Positions 1 to 11,292 of a stretch of 64,000 nucleotides of DNA are shown piece after piece. This DNA is from Hirsutella rhossiliensis (taxonomy: Eukaryota > Ascomycota > Sordariomycetes > Hypocreales > Ophiocordycipitaceae): the NCBI RefSeq assembly GCF_020360975.1, contig NW_025408667.1, positions 1,736,001 through 1,800,000 on the forward strand, written 5' to 3'. A model generated the notes under the pieces. It was not told the DNA's origin and made no database searches. It saw only the letters and a list, made by a program, of their open reading frames with translations. How positions within the stretch are numbered: position 1 is the stretch's first letter; the number at the start of each line of letters is the position of its first letter. Position numbers and translations under genes: made by a program.

Positions 1-354
1 AGCTGTCTCAAAGCATTCCTTCAAGGAATCAAGGCTGATATAGACATGAACTCGTTTGTTAAAAGCAGCGACTCAACTCTGATTTTTGTCAATAACCTGA
101 GTAGACCTCCCGCCGTTACGGACATCGATTTCAGCCCAGCCATCATGCCTCGAGAAAATGAATCAGCTCTGCGACACAATCCACCAGGCAGTATTCTATC
201 TTGGTACACCGCAAGGGTAACCGATCCTGGCAAAAAGAAATTCAGAAGAATAACTATTATGGGCAAAGACAACCACGGGAATTATTGTGTCAACGGGGAT
301 TTCCCACTAAATGTCTGGGAATCAATTGAGGCAGTATTAAGAGTATTGACTTAA
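1..354 (+). CDS. 3' end of an unidentified reading frame
   Basis: The frame is open from the first base and ends at a TAA at 352-354, giving about 117 codons whose start lies outside the window. The first internal ATG is at 46, but the frame is already open upstream, so I treat it as partial. The stretch is rich in CA and TG, so it is not RIP-mutated, and residue use looks protein-like (FVNNLSRPPAVTDIDF, ARVTDPGKKKFRRI, NHGNYCVNGDFPLNVW). I see no catalytic motif, signal peptide or membrane segment and do not recognise the family. A LINE fragment follows after about 50 bases, so this could be the last exon of a host gene or part of another transposon. No splice sites were assigned. Confidence 0.45.
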   Translation, partial: SCLKAFLQGIKADIDMNSFVKSSDSTLIFVNNLSRPPAVTDIDFSPAIMPRENESALRHNPPGSILSWYTARVTDPGKKKFRRITIMGKDNHGNYCVNGDFPLNVWESIEAVLRVLT

Positions 355-411
355 TACGTCGTGAGAATGTCACCGTCACGCAGGGTTGCAAACAAATGAA
401 GGGACTACCCG

Positions 412-1040
412 TTGCTCTTCTTGCGATCTGCCGAGCAGGCGCTGCTGCTGCTACAGGAACAGGTTTACAAGGCTTGGCGCAACCACAAGGTGCTCAGCCT
501 GATCAGTTTTGACGTCCCGGGCGCCTATAATGGAGTTTGCAAGGAAATACTGCTCGAGAGGATGAAATCGAGAGGGATACCAGCCGAACTGGTAAGATGG
601 ATAGATGCTTTTTGTTCTGAGCGAACAGCCTCATTGGTAGTCAGTGGGTACACATCGGAACAACGGGAGCTGCCTCAGGCAGGCCTCCCTCAAGGATCAC
701 CGCTGTCACCGATTTTGTTCCTCTTCTTCAACGCGGACCTAGTCCAGAGAAGAATCAAGGCGGAAAGCGGCTCGATTGCATTCATAGACGATTACTCGGC
801 CTGGGTAACCGGGCCCACCGCGGAAGCGAACCGAGAAGGTATTCAAGCGGCCATTAACGATGCGCTCAAGTGGGAGGCACGCAGCGGTGCGACTTTTGAA
901 GCAGACAAGATGACGATCATTCATTTCACGCGAGCCACCGTGCGTAACAGCAATAGGCCGTTTCTGATCAGAGGCCAAGAGGTCCAACCCAAGGAGAGTG
1001 CCAAGATTCTGGGAGTGATCATGGCACAGGGTATTCCGGT
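412..1040 (+). pseudogene. LINE (Tad-like) reverse transcriptase fragment
   Basis: This is the palm-region core of a non-LTR retrotransposon reverse transcriptase. In order it shows the motif A region with its catalytic Asp (SFDVPGAYNGV; usual form FDVKGAFDNV), the AGLPQGSPLSPILF motif, the catalytic FIDDYSAW box at about 780-805 (two Asp kept), and a KMTIIHFTR then KILGVIM segment typical of fungal LINEs. The 5' end is cut or shifted in frame near 410. After LGVIM, at about 1,020, similarity stops and a GA-rich stretch follows, so the C-terminal half, RNase H and 3' end are missing. It is largely unmutated by RIP, unlike the LINE on the minus strand near 52-55 kb. I read it as a dead fragment. 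Confidence 0.85.
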
Positions 1041-1149
1041 CGACTTGGCCGGTGAAGAGGAGAAGGAGGAGGCTGGCGAGATGGAAAGGTGGCGATGCTC
1101 AACATCTGATTCTTCCTGTAGCTGAATTAATGGATGACGTCACCTCGTG

Positions 1150-1235
1150 TATTCCATACGTATGGAATAAGTTTCCATACGGGGTGTGTTTCATATTCCA
1201 TATTCCATACAGGCTTGTATGGAGTATGGAATATG
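1150..1235. repeat. Palindrome and hairpin cluster built on TATTCCATA
   Basis: Positions 1,150-1,169 form a perfect 20-bp palindrome (TATTCCATAC/GTATGGAATA). A second inverted repeat has arms at 1,192-1,210 and 1,217-1,235 (19 bp, one mismatch) around a 6-bp spacer. Both use the word ATTCCATAC, which also occurs in part at 1,171-1,180. A TGACGTCA palindrome lies just upstream at 1,135-1,142. The cluster sits between the LINE fragment and the edge of the RIP block. It may be a small foldback element or a rearrangement junction; I cannot assign a function. Confidence 0.7.
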
Positions 1236-1344
1236 GATAGAAAGACTGTTCCCTACCCTGTCCGGCACGTGAAGTCGGCGGCACGTTTTCACGCATATCT
1301 AAGGGTATGAGTAGACCAGCAGATGCACCGAAGGACGCAGACGA

Positions 1345-4300
1345 ACTTATATAAGCTAATATAATTGCACGCTAATATTCTAACGCCTAATAGCTAAAGC
1401 GGAAGTTTATATTCCCACTAACCCTTCCTTTTAGTTATACTATACTAGTTATATAAGGTTAGATCTTCCTCTTAATAGCTAGTAATTAGCTTTATGCTAG
1501 TAACGACGACGAAATCGAATAAAAGGTAAATATCTCGGCGCTTAATCGTCCGCCGCACTATCGCATTTAGAATATATACCTTATCCTTCGACTAGCCTAA
1601 GATATCCCGGAACGGAATAGCTATTAGGCCTTCGATGCCCTCGTAAAAGCTCTCCGCTATAAAGATACTAATCTCTCTAAGCTTCGGATCTTTTAGCTAG
1701 CCTCTAACCGGCAAAGAAAAGCGTCTTTCCTAAACTATCACGAACTTAGTTAACTCTGCCTATCGCTTAAATAACGACGCTAGGTCTATGTCTCGTCTAT
1801 ACGTACGTCTAGCTTGCCTTAGACTATCTATTAACTATATAATAAGACTATCCGACGAAAGAGTTCCGTCCTCTAAATATAGTTAATTAAGGATCCCTTA
1901 AAGGTTAAGCTAGCCTCCTAGTTCGATATTCTCGTATATCTAATAGATAAGTTAGGGCTAGTTATATATCGACCCTACTAGGCTCCGCGAGTATACGAAG
2001 TCGTACTTAGTAGACTCGTACTACTCCTCTTTAATATTATCGATAAAAAAGTCGACGTTTAAAGGCACTTCTAGTAGCTAGATCGGGCTAAGATTATATC
2101 CTCGGATATACGCTAACGGATATATATCTCTAACGTCTACGGCCTATATTCTAGTGCCGGCACCTATATCGAGAATACGGCGTAGATTTAAGACGATTAG
2201 TATAAAGAAGAGCCGACTATCTAGAGCTAGAAGGAAAGTATAGTATAGGATGTCGAGCCGGTTCTATTCTCTATTATCGTTCGGAAAATAGTATCTCCTA
2301 GCTTAATAGCTATAGTAGCTACGGCTATACTTTTATTCGTACTTTATAATGCTAGATAAAAGTAAAGCGGAGGGGGAGGGTAGTCCTTCCCTAAAGGTCG
2401 AGTCCGCATTATTAGTTAGTCTTAATACGACCTCGACTATATCTTCGGAACCTTAAGATCTACTACCGAATTATATTAAAATATAAAGGCGCGATAATAG
2501 CTTATGCTTAGTGCTCTTACCTAGCGTTTCGGTACTTAAACGAGGTATCGTAGCCGTAGTTTAGTTTATATTAAAAGGTATTATATCCGATAAGTCGGAC
2601 GCCGTATCGTCGCTTACGTTACTTAGAATCGCTATATTTAGTAGCGAATCTAAGGTACTTAAAAGTACGCATTAATTTAGTAAGAGGAGAAGCCTATAAA
2701 GCTTTACTTACCGGACTTTAGTCCTACGACTTAAGAGTACTAAATCGCTAACTCTGCCTAGTCCCTTTCTAAGATTCCTACCTACTCTAGCTATCCTAGA
2801 AATTTTTCGCCTTAAAATACTCTAAAGTAACCGCGAGACCGACCGGTAATATTAGAGGCCCTATCGACTCCGTAGTAATGCCTATAGCTCGCCTATACTA
2901 TACTTTATTAATAACTAGAGTTTAAGGGTAATAGATATACGGGCACGTACCTAGCTAAGACTTAAGGTCTCCGGTCTTAGACCTATAAGAATTAAGAGTA
3001 CTATAGCGAGGTATATTAGTATTTATTAATAGGTTTAAGCTACTAAAGTATCCGAAAGAATATAGTAAGCCTTCTTAGTCTTACCTTTAATAGTACTTTA
3101 AGGCGTAAAGACCTATCTCTAATACCCTAATAATGCCCCTAATAGTATTTCTCGCTAAAGTCTCGGTATAGCGGAGCTCCGCTAAAAATATACTTAAACC
3201 GATGGTAGGCTTACGCTATAAACCGTATTAATAGGCCGGGTTATTTCGATAAAGTAGAAGGTAAGCGCTGCCCGACGTAATACTAAGAGCTAGCCTACCG
3301 CCCCTAAGGAGGGGCGTAATAAGTTCGTCTATAAGCGATCCCTTATTACCTATCGCGTAGCGCGTAGCTATATCCGTCGTCGGAATACCTAGCGGTAGAT
3401 TAAAGACCCTAGATATATTTTCGTCTATCTAAGACTCTATTATACCGCCTTATTAGTCTTATCTTAGCTCTAAAACTAGAGCATTACCTTTTAGAGATAT
3501 TATTAATTAGACCCCGGAAGTCGTAGTTAATATAAAAGCTTAGCTAGCTAACGTTATAGGAGTTAATAGTATCTCTATAAATAGTTAGTTATAAGAAGCG
3601 AACGTAATTAAGTTATCTTACTAGGTCGGCGGTAATTTAGTACTTAGTATACGTTCGCGTTATCCCTATAGCGTAATACTTTATAGAGCGAGACTAAGTC
3701 CCTCTATAGTTCTCGCGTAGGCCTTATAGTAGTAGAGGCGTCCTATTTTACTATCTCTCTAGAGTGCTTCGGTAACTATATAGAATTGCCGATAGCTATA
3801 GAGGATATATTAACGTCTACTATATTTTTAGCCGTATAGGTGCCTTTTTTTAGTAGACGGCCTATTTTAGTAGAGTATTACCGTGCGCCTACTATAGATA
3901 GGCGGCCTATATAGTTAGAGAGAGTCGATTATAACTTATTTAACTTAGTAGCGTCCGTGGTACTTAGGCACCTTATTATATTAGTCTCCTTTATATTCTT
4001 ATCCTATAACTAAGCGAGCTCCTATTAGTCTATAGGGTTAAATTCGTTAATCCTAATTATACGGTCTTAGGGGTTCGCCGGCGACCGCTACTACCGTCGT
4101 AGCGAAGTCGTGCTAATATATACTAGTCCTTTATCGGAAATAAATAGAGCACTCTAGGAGCCTTTTATAATTACGTTATAATCCGGTAATATAGATACTA
4201 AGCTAAGCCGGCTATAAATCTAATTAGACTTATTACGCTAGGTAGCTAGTAAGAGGCTACTTAGTTATTAATCCCTTCCGATAGTTATATACTTACTATC

Positions 4301-5069
4301 TATAGCCCGGATCTAGGCATTATATAAGTCGCTAAGGCCTATAGTAAGAGAAGTTACTATTATATAGATATCGAAAGACTTTAAATACCTACCTAGGTAA
4401 GGTAGTTAATAGGCAGACCTATAGGGAGGTAGTAGTAGAAGGGGCCTTCTTCTTCGTTAGTAGTATCTACCTAGCTATTATCTACCTTTCCTAGGTACTA
4501 ACGTACCTATCTCGTTTACTTCTCGCTTAATAGCGCTTTTTATTATCGCCCTTTCCTATGCCTCTTATCTATAACCCTTTATATAGAGATTAATTAGAGA
4601 TATTAAGGGTACGAGGGCGTTTATTAGAAAGACATCGATATATTTAAAAAGGTTTAAAGGAGCTTTCTTAAGTGATTTTTCGGGGTATTATATAGCTTAA
4701 AAAGGTTAGTAAGTTAGGGAACGTTAAGGTAGAGAAATATAGATAAGAGAGTCGGATTTACTATAGAGTAGGCAGGCTTATATAGACTTATACTATGCCC
4801 TAGGGAGCCTTACTACTACTAAGTCCCTAAACTCTATCTTAAGAAAGAACGGAGGTAGGATATATTACTATTCTATAATAAAAGAAGCGAATCGCTATTT
4901 ATAAACTAACTAATATAGTATAGTACGTATCTTTAACTAATATATAGCCGTTCCTATAAGCCTCTTATGCTCTTAATATAATAGATTCTAATAAACTATA
5001 GGTATAGGCTAGGATCCTTATCTTATACTAATAGTATAGTACTATTAAGCCTTATTTACCTTTAGTTAG
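1345..5069. other. RIP-degraded repeat DNA, unidentified
   Basis: This stretch lies between the left flank and the Gypsy-A LTR. It is fully RIP-mutated and about 40% GC. Reading through TAA/TAG on the plus strand gives some protein-like runs around 2,480-3,080, but I found no reverse transcriptase, integrase, protease or transposase motif and no LTR pair. It may be the body of another element into which Gypsy-A inserted, or an old duplicated host segment. Confidence 0.5.
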
Positions 5070-5255
5070 TATTACGGAGTAAGTAAAGGTATATATATAG
5101 GTGCTATCTATAAGATAATATTAATAAGCTATATAAAGCTCTTTTATACGCGGCTAGCCTATATATATATATATAGGATCCGGCCCTTTATATATAACTA
5201 TATAGCTTAGGCTATAGCCTAAGCCTATAACCTATAATAGTTAAAGACTCTTATA
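5070..5255 (-). repeat. Gypsy-A 3' LTR (copy A)
   Basis: This 186-bp sequence is the reverse complement of the two 186-bp LTRs at 37,378-37,563 and 44,176-44,361. It contains the shared palindrome-like core GGCCGCGGCCTAAGC in RIP-altered form (GGCTATAGCCTAAGCC). The partner 5' LTR of this copy is not present in the window. Confidence 0.85.
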
Positions 5256-5549
5256 TAATGCCCCCCCTTAAGCGCGGCGCGGCGCTGCCCTATTAATAGC
5301 TTCTATACTATTAGGCCTATACCGCTAGCTCTACCCTACCCTTTCCCGATAATCGTACTAGCCTTACTAGCCTTATTATCCCCGCGCTTATTAGCCTAGG
5401 TAGCTAGAACCTAGCTTTATACTTATTAGCCGGCTAGCCGTTTAAATAAGGGCATAACCTATTATATATACCCTTAGGTAGCCGGCGGCCGGCCTAGACC
5501 TATATAAGCCTTAGGTTACCCGTCCCCTCGGCCTTAAGTAGCCTCTTTT

Positions 5550-5612
5550 ACTAAGGGGTATATAAGGTAGTATCCCCCCCTTCTTCCTTCCCTTCCTTTT
5601 CTTCTTTCTTTA
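5550..5612 (+). promoter_or_regulatory. Putative antisense promoter inside Gypsy-A
   Basis: A TATA-like TATATAA at about 5,560 is followed by a long pyrimidine tract (CCCCCCCTTCTTCCTTCCC and on to about 5,612). The same arrangement occurs on the minus strand of the other copy (about 43,815-43,890). TATA followed by a CT-rich tract is a common arrangement at fungal transcription starts. It points away from the LTR, toward the antisense frame at 5,830. This is inferred from sequence only. Confidence 0.4.
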
Positions 5613-5829
5613 ACTATAGTAGTAGTAATAATAAGTAAGTTCCGCTCTACCTAAGGCGTTAGTTTATTCCTAGCTATATAAGCCGCTCTATTAACGTATA
5701 CTTATAGTAATAGCTATAGTAGTAATAATAGCCTTAATAATAATAATAATAATAATAACTTTAACTAATAAGTTCCTTTACTTTATAAAGTAAGAGGCTA
5801 TAATCTATAATACTAACTTTTATAATAGA

Positions 5830-6750
5830 TATATCTACCTCCCCTTCCCTTACCTCCTCCTTCTTAGAGCGTATAGAGTCGTTTATCGACGCTATACTAA
5901 GCACGGCCGATAATAGCTCCGCTACTACCGCTACTCTTACCTACGCCCCTACTACCGCGCCTACCGCTGCCGCTACTACCTCCGCTACGCTAGCTACCCT
6001 TACGTCGCCCTTTAAGGTAATAACGCTATCCCCTCCGCTACCTATAACGCCTAGCCCCTTAGCCCCCGCCTCTATCTCCGCTACCCTTATAAGTCTATAG
6101 TTAAGTAAGCGTAATAGACGTCTTCCGCTAACCTCTTAAAGTATAAGCGCTAGGTCTAGGCTAGAGCCGCTCGCGCGGCCCCCTATATATAGTATACGTC
6201 GTAAGAGCTCCCTTACGCCGACTAAGTTAAGCGCCGCCGCGGCGGTAGTTATTACTAGTATATACGTGCCGGCCGCGGTTATAAGGCGGCGCCTCCTATC
6301 TTACTTACTATAGCGTCGGCTTAAAAGGCTAGCGCGTATAGGTAGGCATAGGGGGCTACTAAGAAGCGCCTTACCGCCGCCGTAGCCGCCTATTATAACC
6401 TCCGTGCCTTAGAGCGCTAAGGGCTTATCCCTAAGTAGGTTCTTCCTCCTCTACTCTCTTACCTTTACTACTAACTCTCTTAGTACTAGGGATACCGCCT
6501 CCGTCGCTTTATCGGCGGTCCCCTTAGCTATGCTTACCGCCGCCGCTACTACTACCCCTACCGCCGCTGCCGGAGCTAGCCGCCGCCCCTTTACCCTTAG
6601 AGCCGCCGCTACTACCGACTAGCTTATAGGCTTAGAGGGCTAACTTAGCGTGCTAAAGAGCGCCGCCGCCGCTATTAAGAAGGAGGAGGAGGCTAATAAA
6701 GATAATAATAATAATAATAGTAAGGGTAAGGGTAATAATAAGGAATAAGC
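5830..6750 (+). pseudogene. Antisense Ala/Pro/Ser/Thr-rich frame in Gypsy-A (copy A)
   Basis: Read through RIP stops, this plus-strand frame runs antisense to gag-pol, between the end of pol and the 3' LTR. It begins near TSSFLERIESFIDA, continues through long Ala/Thr/Ser/Pro runs (PTTAPTAAATTSATLA), then a basic segment with RRRLLSYLL and GRHRGLLRSALP, and ends in Arg-rich and Ile-rich runs before NKLRKF. The same order of segments is found in the other copy, so it is part of the element, not a chance insertion. The region is much richer in GC than its surroundings. I do not recognise a domain. It could be a regulatory or gag-like extra gene, or low-complexity noncoding sequence that happens to be open. 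Confidence 0.45.
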
Positions 6751-6808
6751 TTAGGAAGTTTAAGGGCTTTACCTTAAAATAAACGCTATTTTTATCTCTA
6801 CCTATACT

Positions 6809-6813
6809 ATTAT
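6809..6813. repeat. TSD of Copia-I copy 1 (left)
   Basis: ATTAT directly precedes the left LTR and is repeated perfectly at 11,293-11,297 after the right LTR. This fixes the element ends and shows that it inserted into Gypsy-A copy A. Confidence 0.8.
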
Positions 6814-7291
6814 TATCGCGAAGCATAGCCTAATTTCGTAGTTCTTAGAGATATCCCTTAGTAAGAGGGACTAAGGAAGCTAAAAAACAGGTTTTAAGGA
6901 AGGAGCTAAAAGGAGGTATAGAGAGGAGGGTAGGGGCAAGAGGGGAAGCAAAAGTAGTAATAGCTTCCTATAGAGGTAGCGAGAGATAAGACGGATATAC
7001 CGGCAATAGCTAGAAAAGAGGGGGAAAAACCGGTAAAAAGCTTAGTAGTTAAGAGGATATTAGTAGCTTCTTTAAGTAGGATCTTCTTTATTAATTAAGA
7101 TGCTAGATAGGTATAAAGAAGGGCGTTAGATAGAGGAAAGAAGGATAATTAAGGCAATATAATAATTAATCCCTTACTATAATTACTGCCCCCGTAAGAA
7201 TTAAATAGCTTAGCCCTGCCTATCCGTCCCCTTACTTTTACTTTTACCTTTATATATTTTATATATACTTCTCGTATCTCTCTTCGCGAGA
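6814..7291 (+). repeat. Copia-I copy 1 5' LTR
   Basis: This 478-bp direct repeat of 10,815-11,292 starts TATCGCGAAGC (TGTCGCGAAGC in the less mutated right LTR) and ends CGCGAGA. It differs from the right LTR mainly by RIP-type changes. A TATATATTTTATATATACTT stretch near its 3' end could hold the element's TATA box. Confidence 0.9.
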
Positions 7292-7305
7292 GTTATAAGC
7301 CCGGG
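7292..7305 (+). other. Copia-I primer-binding site (initiator tRNA-Met, internal)
   Basis: GTTATAAGCCCGGG lies directly after the 5' LTR. Undoing one RIP change (TA back to TG) gives GTTATGAGCCCGGG, which is complementary to the anticodon arm of initiator tRNA-Met (CUCAUAA loop). Priming from an internal cut of this tRNA is known for some copia-class elements. The same site follows the LTRs at 47,326-47,339 (reverse strand) and 56,888. Confidence 0.65.
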
Positions 7306-7439
7306 AGGAATAGAATTCCTATACCTTCCGGCTGCTATAAAAGGCACCTTTCTTGCATCCCTCGTAGCTTCCTTTTACCCCTCTTACTAGAAAAGCTGAT
7401 TTTTAACCGACTTTTCTGCCCCCTCCCCCGCAACGATAT

Positions 7440-10400
7440 CGAAAAATAACTCCTCTACCGTCCCTACGGTCTATAGGACGATTCTTATAGAGCCCTAAGA
7501 TTAGGATAAGTAGGTAAAGGAGCTACGGGCTCGTATAGATAGAACTATCTATAATCTAGTCTTCTCTAATAAGTAGGACCCTCTCGAGCCCCCTCTTCGT
7601 CCTAGGGCAACGGAATTTATAGAGGGAGCATCCCTCTTCTCCGAGCTAACCTCCGTATAGTAGAGAGCTTTTTCTACTGCCTTAGGTGACTACGAGAGTC
7701 ACCGAAAGGAATACCTCTACGAAACGAAGCTACTAACTGCTGCTCGTACGGTAATAACGGAATATACCTATACGGTATACCTAGGAGCCTTTTCTACTAG
7801 GAACCTACTAGCTTCGTCGTAGCTAGCTAAGTAGGAAGAAATCCTCGAGGAAGCTAACTAATACTTCCTTATAGAAGCTCTTTCCGGCTAGTAGCTACGG
7901 GATATATCTCTGCTAATAAAGCCTATTAGTAACGGTTACTTAACTATCTTTTAAGAAGCTAGCTAGGAACTAGATAAAGAGGCTGCTAGAGTATAATAGT
8001 AAGCAGTCTTATTCCTTCGTGGCAAGCATTCGACCTAGACGGCTCGACCTACTGCCCCTGTAGCTGCTGCAGCCCCTGTTGCTGCGGTTCCTGCTGCTGC
8101 TGCTACGGCTGTTGCCCCTCTAGCTCCTCCTCCCTCGAGAGCATTAACACCGTCTTTAACGGCTGCCCTAGGCCCGGCCCCGGCTCCGCCTCTTACTCCG
8201 GGCCCGGCCCCGGTCCCGTTAGTTAGACCGGCCCGACTAGTCCCCTAATAGACCTTTTAGTCCGTTAGTCGAAAAATTAGGGAACTAGTCGAAATCGAAC
8301 CTCTTCGTTAAAATTAGCAATAAGGGGTAAAAAGGGGGGGTTTTTAAGCAGACCTTCTAGATCGGGACGAGGATTCCTCGAAGAAACGAAAGACTAAACG
8401 AAATAGCTGCCTAGCCTATAAATCACTAGGCCATCGGTTATTATAATGCTAGTAGGTCTTCGAGGAAAACCGACCTAAAGGATTTAACCCTTTAAAGAGG
8501 CTATAAGAAACGATATAATAGTCTCTTAAAGAGGACCCCTCGTTATAAAAGAAGATAGACGAGATCCGGGGTGCTAAGAAATAGTAACTAACGCCGCTGC
8601 CCCTATTCGAGCCATAAGTTCGAGGAAAAATCGTTAGTATAGTAAATCCGGCATTCGTCTTCCCTATAAATTAGTAAGACCACCTATTAGGACCCTCCGA
8701 CTATCCCCTACGAAAATTAGCTATCCTTAACTCCGGTGCTTCCCTCGATATCTATAATATACTCTTACGATTCCGGTCCTTTAAGAAGGCATAGAGGGAA
8801 TACCTTATTGCCGGGGAATTAACCGTACGGATAGAGGGATACGGAAGGGTAAATTTCACGATAAAATTACCTAACGGGTCTATACGAATTCTTCGACGAA
8901 AAAGGGTAGCTTTTTGCCCTCGATTTTTAATGAGCTTAATTTCCTTCCGCCTTCTTTAAGAGGAAGGAATCTTCTAGGATACGACGTCTAAGCCTACGAG
9001 GCTAGTCTAGAAGAATTAGACGATTAGGCTTATCGAGGAAAAATTCGGTTAATTTATTCTCGAATTCTAACCTATCCTTAGGAAGGAACCTCTCGAGAAG
9101 TTAGCTTTCCCTGCTAGGAGGAATAGGTCTACTATAAAGGACCCTCTTCCGGCAGCCTAAGGAGACGGCATTCTTTAGCACGTACGACTTAGTTACCCGG
9201 GCCCCCTAGCTTTATATAAGCTAGGCTAATAATAGGGCATACGAATAAGGGGCCTAAAGACCGTCGAATGCGAGCACTACGGCTAAGAAAAGACTAGGAG
9301 ACGAATTTCTAGACGAACCCCTTTACGGCCGGACCAGCCGTGTAAGGAAATTTAGGTCGACTAGACCGACGTCTCTAGGGACTAGGAAAGCTTTGTTAGG
9401 GTAATGTTTTTTATAGACGCCTTTTTAGTTAAGGATAACGCCGACTTCGAAGAAGAGGTAGCTGCTAGATTAGATAATCTAGACGAAGAAGGAGACTATA
9501 AGAAAGCGGTAGAGCTAGAATACGCCTACCTCCCTACGCCTCCTCCTACGCAATAAGAAGATCTAGAAGCAGCTCTCTCTATTAGTCTTCCCGTCTCGAC
9601 CCCTAAGGGGGTAGGAAAAGCACCTCTTTCTTTCTCGAAGGATTACCCGGCTGCCTTTTTATCCCTGCTTTAAGAAGCAAAGGAAGGTATAGGGCCCGAT
9701 ATAAAAGAAGACTAACCTCTCTCCTATTTCGATTAAAGAGCTTTTACCTAATCCGTCCTTTTAAGCTAGGGAGTAAGAGAAACACCTATACTAATAGAAG
9801 GTAGGCTCCCTGCCTTTTTTAGCTATTTCTACTAGACCGGATATCTCTTTTACGGTTACCTGGCTAGCTAGGCATAACTAGAATCCTAGCCCTAGGCACT
9901 AAGAAGTAGTAGACTAAGTAATCCTTTATCTCTATTTAATAAGATTATATAGTCTGCGCCTAGGAGGGCAGGGAAGGAAACTAGCTACTAAAATCTTCCT
10001 CTATTCGAGCGATTCGTCCTTTACGGATAATTTATTAGATAGAAAGAGCTTATAGGGGTATATTATATCCCTTTTTAGAGGAAGTATTGCTTAGAGAGCT
10101 TCGAAGCAAGCTACCGTTACGACTTCTAGTATAGAGGCAGAGCTACTAGCTCTTTTAGAAGCGTTAAAAGAAGCGATTTTCCTTAGCCGGCTATTAATAT
10201 CTCTACGACTATAAATTCCGTCCCTATTAGCTATAGAATACGATAATATATAGACTATATAAATTCTTATAGAGGAAAATAGTAAGCTATCGACCCGGCT
10301 ATAGTATATCGATATCTACTAGCATTAGTTACGCTAAGAGGTCTAAAGGGGACTTATTTCCGTCCGTTAGGTTCTAACGGTATCGATAAAAGTAGACGGT

Positions 10401-10790
10401 CTTACGAAGCCCCTACTAAAGTAGAAGCTAGCTATCTTTTTATAGTAAATTAAGCTAGAAGACGTCTATAAGAAGCTATCTTTAGAGGCCCGCCTTAAGA
10501 GTCTACGAGAGGAGCTAATAGCCCGTATAAAAAGGTAACGTTTATAGCCGAAGAAAAGGAAGAGGTCTTCCCTTTAAAGGGCCCCCTATTTAATTAGGTT
10601 TCTCCCTTTTAAGAAGGCCCCCTTTCTTATAGGACTATCCCCTCTTTAGGCCCCTATTCCTTAAGTAGGTCTAAAAGAGCCTAGGGACCTAAAAGGGCCC
10701 TTGCTTTCCTCGAGTAAAGGGATAAGTATAGAGCTAAGAACCTCCTCTATACGCTTACTAGCCCGAAGCCGTATTAGCTATGCCCTTAAG
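7440..10790 (+). pseudogene. Copia-I gag-pol remnant (copy 1)
   Basis: Read through RIP stops, the order is that of copia. Gag lies at about 7,440-8,600, with an Ala/Pro-rich segment at 8,040-8,210. The protease has an AILNSGASLDIYN box at about 8,720-8,758 (RIP has changed the Asp of DSGAS to Asn). The integrase zinc region (KTVECEHYG) is near 9,265-9,295, and the first catalytic Asp region (VD.TDVSRD) near 9,355-9,390. The integrase then breaks off at FFIDAFLVKD and the frame resumes in a later part of pol. Reverse transcriptase is largely deleted; the RNase H-like end follows to about 10,450. The catalytic functions cannot work in this copy. Confidence 0.8.
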
Positions 10791-10814
10791 GGGCAGGCTA
10801 TAGCTAAGGGGGTA

Positions 10815-11292
10815 TGTCGCGAAGCGTAGCCTAATTTCGTAGTTCTCGGAGATATCCCTTAGTAAGAGGGACTAAGGAAGCTAAAAAATAGGTTTTAAGG
10901 AAGGAGCTAAAAGGAGGTATAGAGAGGAGGGTAAGGGTAAGAGGGGAAGTAGAAGTAGCGATTGCTTCCTATAGAGGTAGCGAGAGATAAAACGGATATG
11001 CCGGCAACGGCTAGAAAAGAGGGGAAAAAACCGGTAAAAAGCTCGGTAGTCGAGAGGATATTAATAGCTTCTTTAAGTAGGATCTTCTTTATTAATTAAG
11101 ATGCTAGACGGGTATAAAGAAAGGCGTTAGATAAAGGAAAGAAGGATAATTAAGGCAATATAATAATTAATCCCCTACTATAATTACTACCCCTATAAGA
11201 ATTAAATAGCTTAGCCCTACCTATCTATCCCCTTACTTTTACTTTTACCTTTATATATTTTATATATACTTCTTATATCTCTCTTCGCGAGA
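10815..11292 (+). repeat. Copia-I copy 1 3' LTR
   Basis: This direct repeat of the 5' LTR is preceded by a purine tract (CTAAGGGGG) and followed by the ATTAT duplication at 11,293-11,297. It keeps the original TG start (TGTCGCG), which shows that the other LTR starts in this family arose by TG-to-TA change. Confidence 0.9.

Larger units (their letters stand above)
6814..11292 (+). mobile_element. Copia-I copy 1, Ty1/copia with internal deletions, RIP-dead
   Basis: This 4,479-bp element has 478-bp LTRs, a primer-binding site and a purine tract (CTAAGGGGG, just before 10,815), and is flanked by ATTAT duplications. Compared with copy 2 (34,505-47,815, inverted) it lacks two internal pieces. One removes most of the integrase core: the frame jumps near 9,430 to sequence that in copy 2 lies about 0.75 kb further on. 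The other removes about 0.95 kb of reverse transcriptase near 9,735. It is therefore a non-autonomous derivative. It inserted between pol and the antisense unit of Gypsy-A. Confidence 0.9.

Noticed and set aside
739..1296. Open frames on both strands at 739-987, 1,052-1,240 and 1,099-1,296
   Set aside because: They overlap the LINE reverse transcriptase frame or the palindrome cluster and show no protein-like pattern.
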